A DNA stretch of 64,000 nt from Montifringilla adamsi. Taxonomy: Eukaryota > Chordata > Aves > Passeriformes > Passeridae. The stretch spans positions 3,100,001 to 3,164,000 of the forward strand of contig JAGGNK010003335.1 in assembly GCA_017590115.1 (NCBI GenBank). The letters run 5' to 3'. Below the pieces are notes generated by a model, which saw only the letters and a program-made list of their open reading frames with translations, made no database searches and was not told the origin of the DNA. The stretch's first letter is position 1. Each line of letters starts with the position of its first letter. This document shows positions 62,931 to 64,000 of this stretch, piece by piece. The position numbers were made by a program, and so were the translations under genes.

Positions 62931-64000
62931 ACTGTTCACCATAATGCCAAACATCCAGATCCTGACCAGATGTATCCAAATATCTTTGGAGGAAAGAACT
63001 TGGAGAAAACCTTCTTCAGTAATTAGACTAGTCTTACACGTGTCAGTGCTTTCCAAAAGCAATGAGGGGCATTATCAATACCCCTCCTGACAGGAAACAT
63101 GGGACATGTCCATAAAGGCATTCTGGTCCCCATATACAAAAACTTCCATAGAAATTTCTGGTCCCCATATACCAAAACTTCCATAGAAATTTCAGTTGTT
63201 TGGATGTGACTTTTGCAGTTCAGACAGGTGAAAGCTTCCTTAGTAAGAGATATGTTTTGTGCCACTAGGTATCAAATTTAACAAAGCTGCAGAATCCCAC
63301 AGGGTGAAGCTGTAACGATTTCCAGTGTGAAGACCACACTGCCCTAAGGTTCCTTTGCATTTCCACTGCCTTGCCACACACCTTGTCAAATTTTGTTAGG
63401 TCTTTCAAATTTCAACCAATAACCACAGGAGCAGGCAGAGGAGGGAAGGCAGGAAATCTTCTGACACTTTTAAACAGTGTTTGAGGCACCTTTGTCAGGT
63501 GTGTTTCCTTTGCCCTGTGTGCTCAGAGGGATGGTCTCAGCAGCTTTAGTGCAGGAACTGAGGTGCTACCCTTTTACTCTGCCAGTCACGTTCTCCTGGC
63601 ATATTCATTGTCCATCCAAAGCCTGAATCAACACATCCATAGCTAAGAACAAAGCCAGGTTGCACAAATGTGTGGTGCAGATAGTAGTTTTCTAAGGTTT
63701 TGGCATCGGACACGATATACTAATGATTTCACAGTTCCTGTAGAGCCCTCAAAAGTGCCTGCATTTTCAGATTCAGTACATGTCACATGCTTTTAGCTGG
63801 AGATTTTGAAGTTATTTGTCTAGAGAATTGGTGAGGAACAATGGTTTGATATTGCTTGTCCTTAAAATGTAATAGTCTTTAATGAAACACAACCATACAA
63901 CTGTAAGTGAAAAGTCTAAAAATGTTATTTATACTAAAGTTTGCTGTGATCTACCAAGTTTGTAATAGTTTTATGAAGTGCATGCTATTCTTGACATCCT
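62931..64000. other. Non-coding stretch, no gene supported
   Basis: Mixed A+T-rich DNA containing a 35-bp tandem duplication (listed separately). An 80-codon minus-strand frame runs through that duplication and reflects it. No other repeat, gene or RNA was recognised up to the window edge. Confidence 0.6.
63121..63190. repeat. 35-bp tandem duplication, two copies
   Basis: TTCTGGTCCCCATATAC begins at 63121 and again at 63156, and each copy continues to CTTCCATAGAAA. The copies differ at a single position (A in the first, C in the second, just after ATAC), so the duplication is recent relative to the surrounding repeats. Confidence 0.95.

Overview
This window looks like non-coding nuclear DNA from a bird, most likely a songbird (Passeriformes). 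The base composition is A+T-rich throughout. It carries four fragments of CR1, the dominant LINE family of birds, all close to the CR1 3' end. It also holds at least four stretches that I read as retroviral LTRs; the forms at 33985-34310 and 49510-49887 resemble LTRs I associate with passerine endogenous retroviruses. The species call rests on repeat recognition from memory, not on a search.

I could not support a single protein-coding gene or exon. The longest open frames (about 100-150 codons) lie in low-complexity or GC-richer repeat-like DNA. Many have no ATG start, and none resembles a protein family I recognise. I found no tRNA, rRNA or CRISPR, and no bacterial-style gene organisation. 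The window is best read as an intergenic desert or the inside of a very large intron.

Layout: 1-1185 is unique A+T-rich DNA with a C13 run. An LTR end lies at 1186-1295, and a candidate LTR at 2700-3023 abuts a CR1 tail at 3041-3196. A second CR1 fragment is at 5655-5880. From 5.9 to 33.4 kb the DNA is mostly unique, interrupted by simple repeats (TAATG near 7.1 kb, an A+T-rich tandem block at 11.75-11.9 kb, poly-A runs) and by GC-richer patches at 25.1, 26.8 and 31.0 kb. A promoter-bearing LTR sits at 33985-34310. Low-complexity CAAA and TTTG tracts occur in opposite orientation at 37.0 and 46.2 kb, and a CpG-dense patch at 45.5 kb. A CR1 tip is at 47.6 kb and a minus-strand LTR at 49.5-49.9 kb. 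A pure CTTC microsatellite lies at 55.35 kb, a well-organised 32/34-bp minisatellite at 60236-60987, and a fourth CR1 fragment at 62.46-62.93 kb.

Between the repeats are short candidate regulatory signals: RFX X-box-like palindromes, a CArG box, a TCF/LEF motif trio and homeodomain/POU motif clusters. These are motif matches only. The most structured object is the minisatellite. Its central part is a 66-bp higher-order repeat that stays open in one frame because 66 is a multiple of three, and its units carry paired inverted-repeat variants. No previously undescribed biological system is demonstrated.
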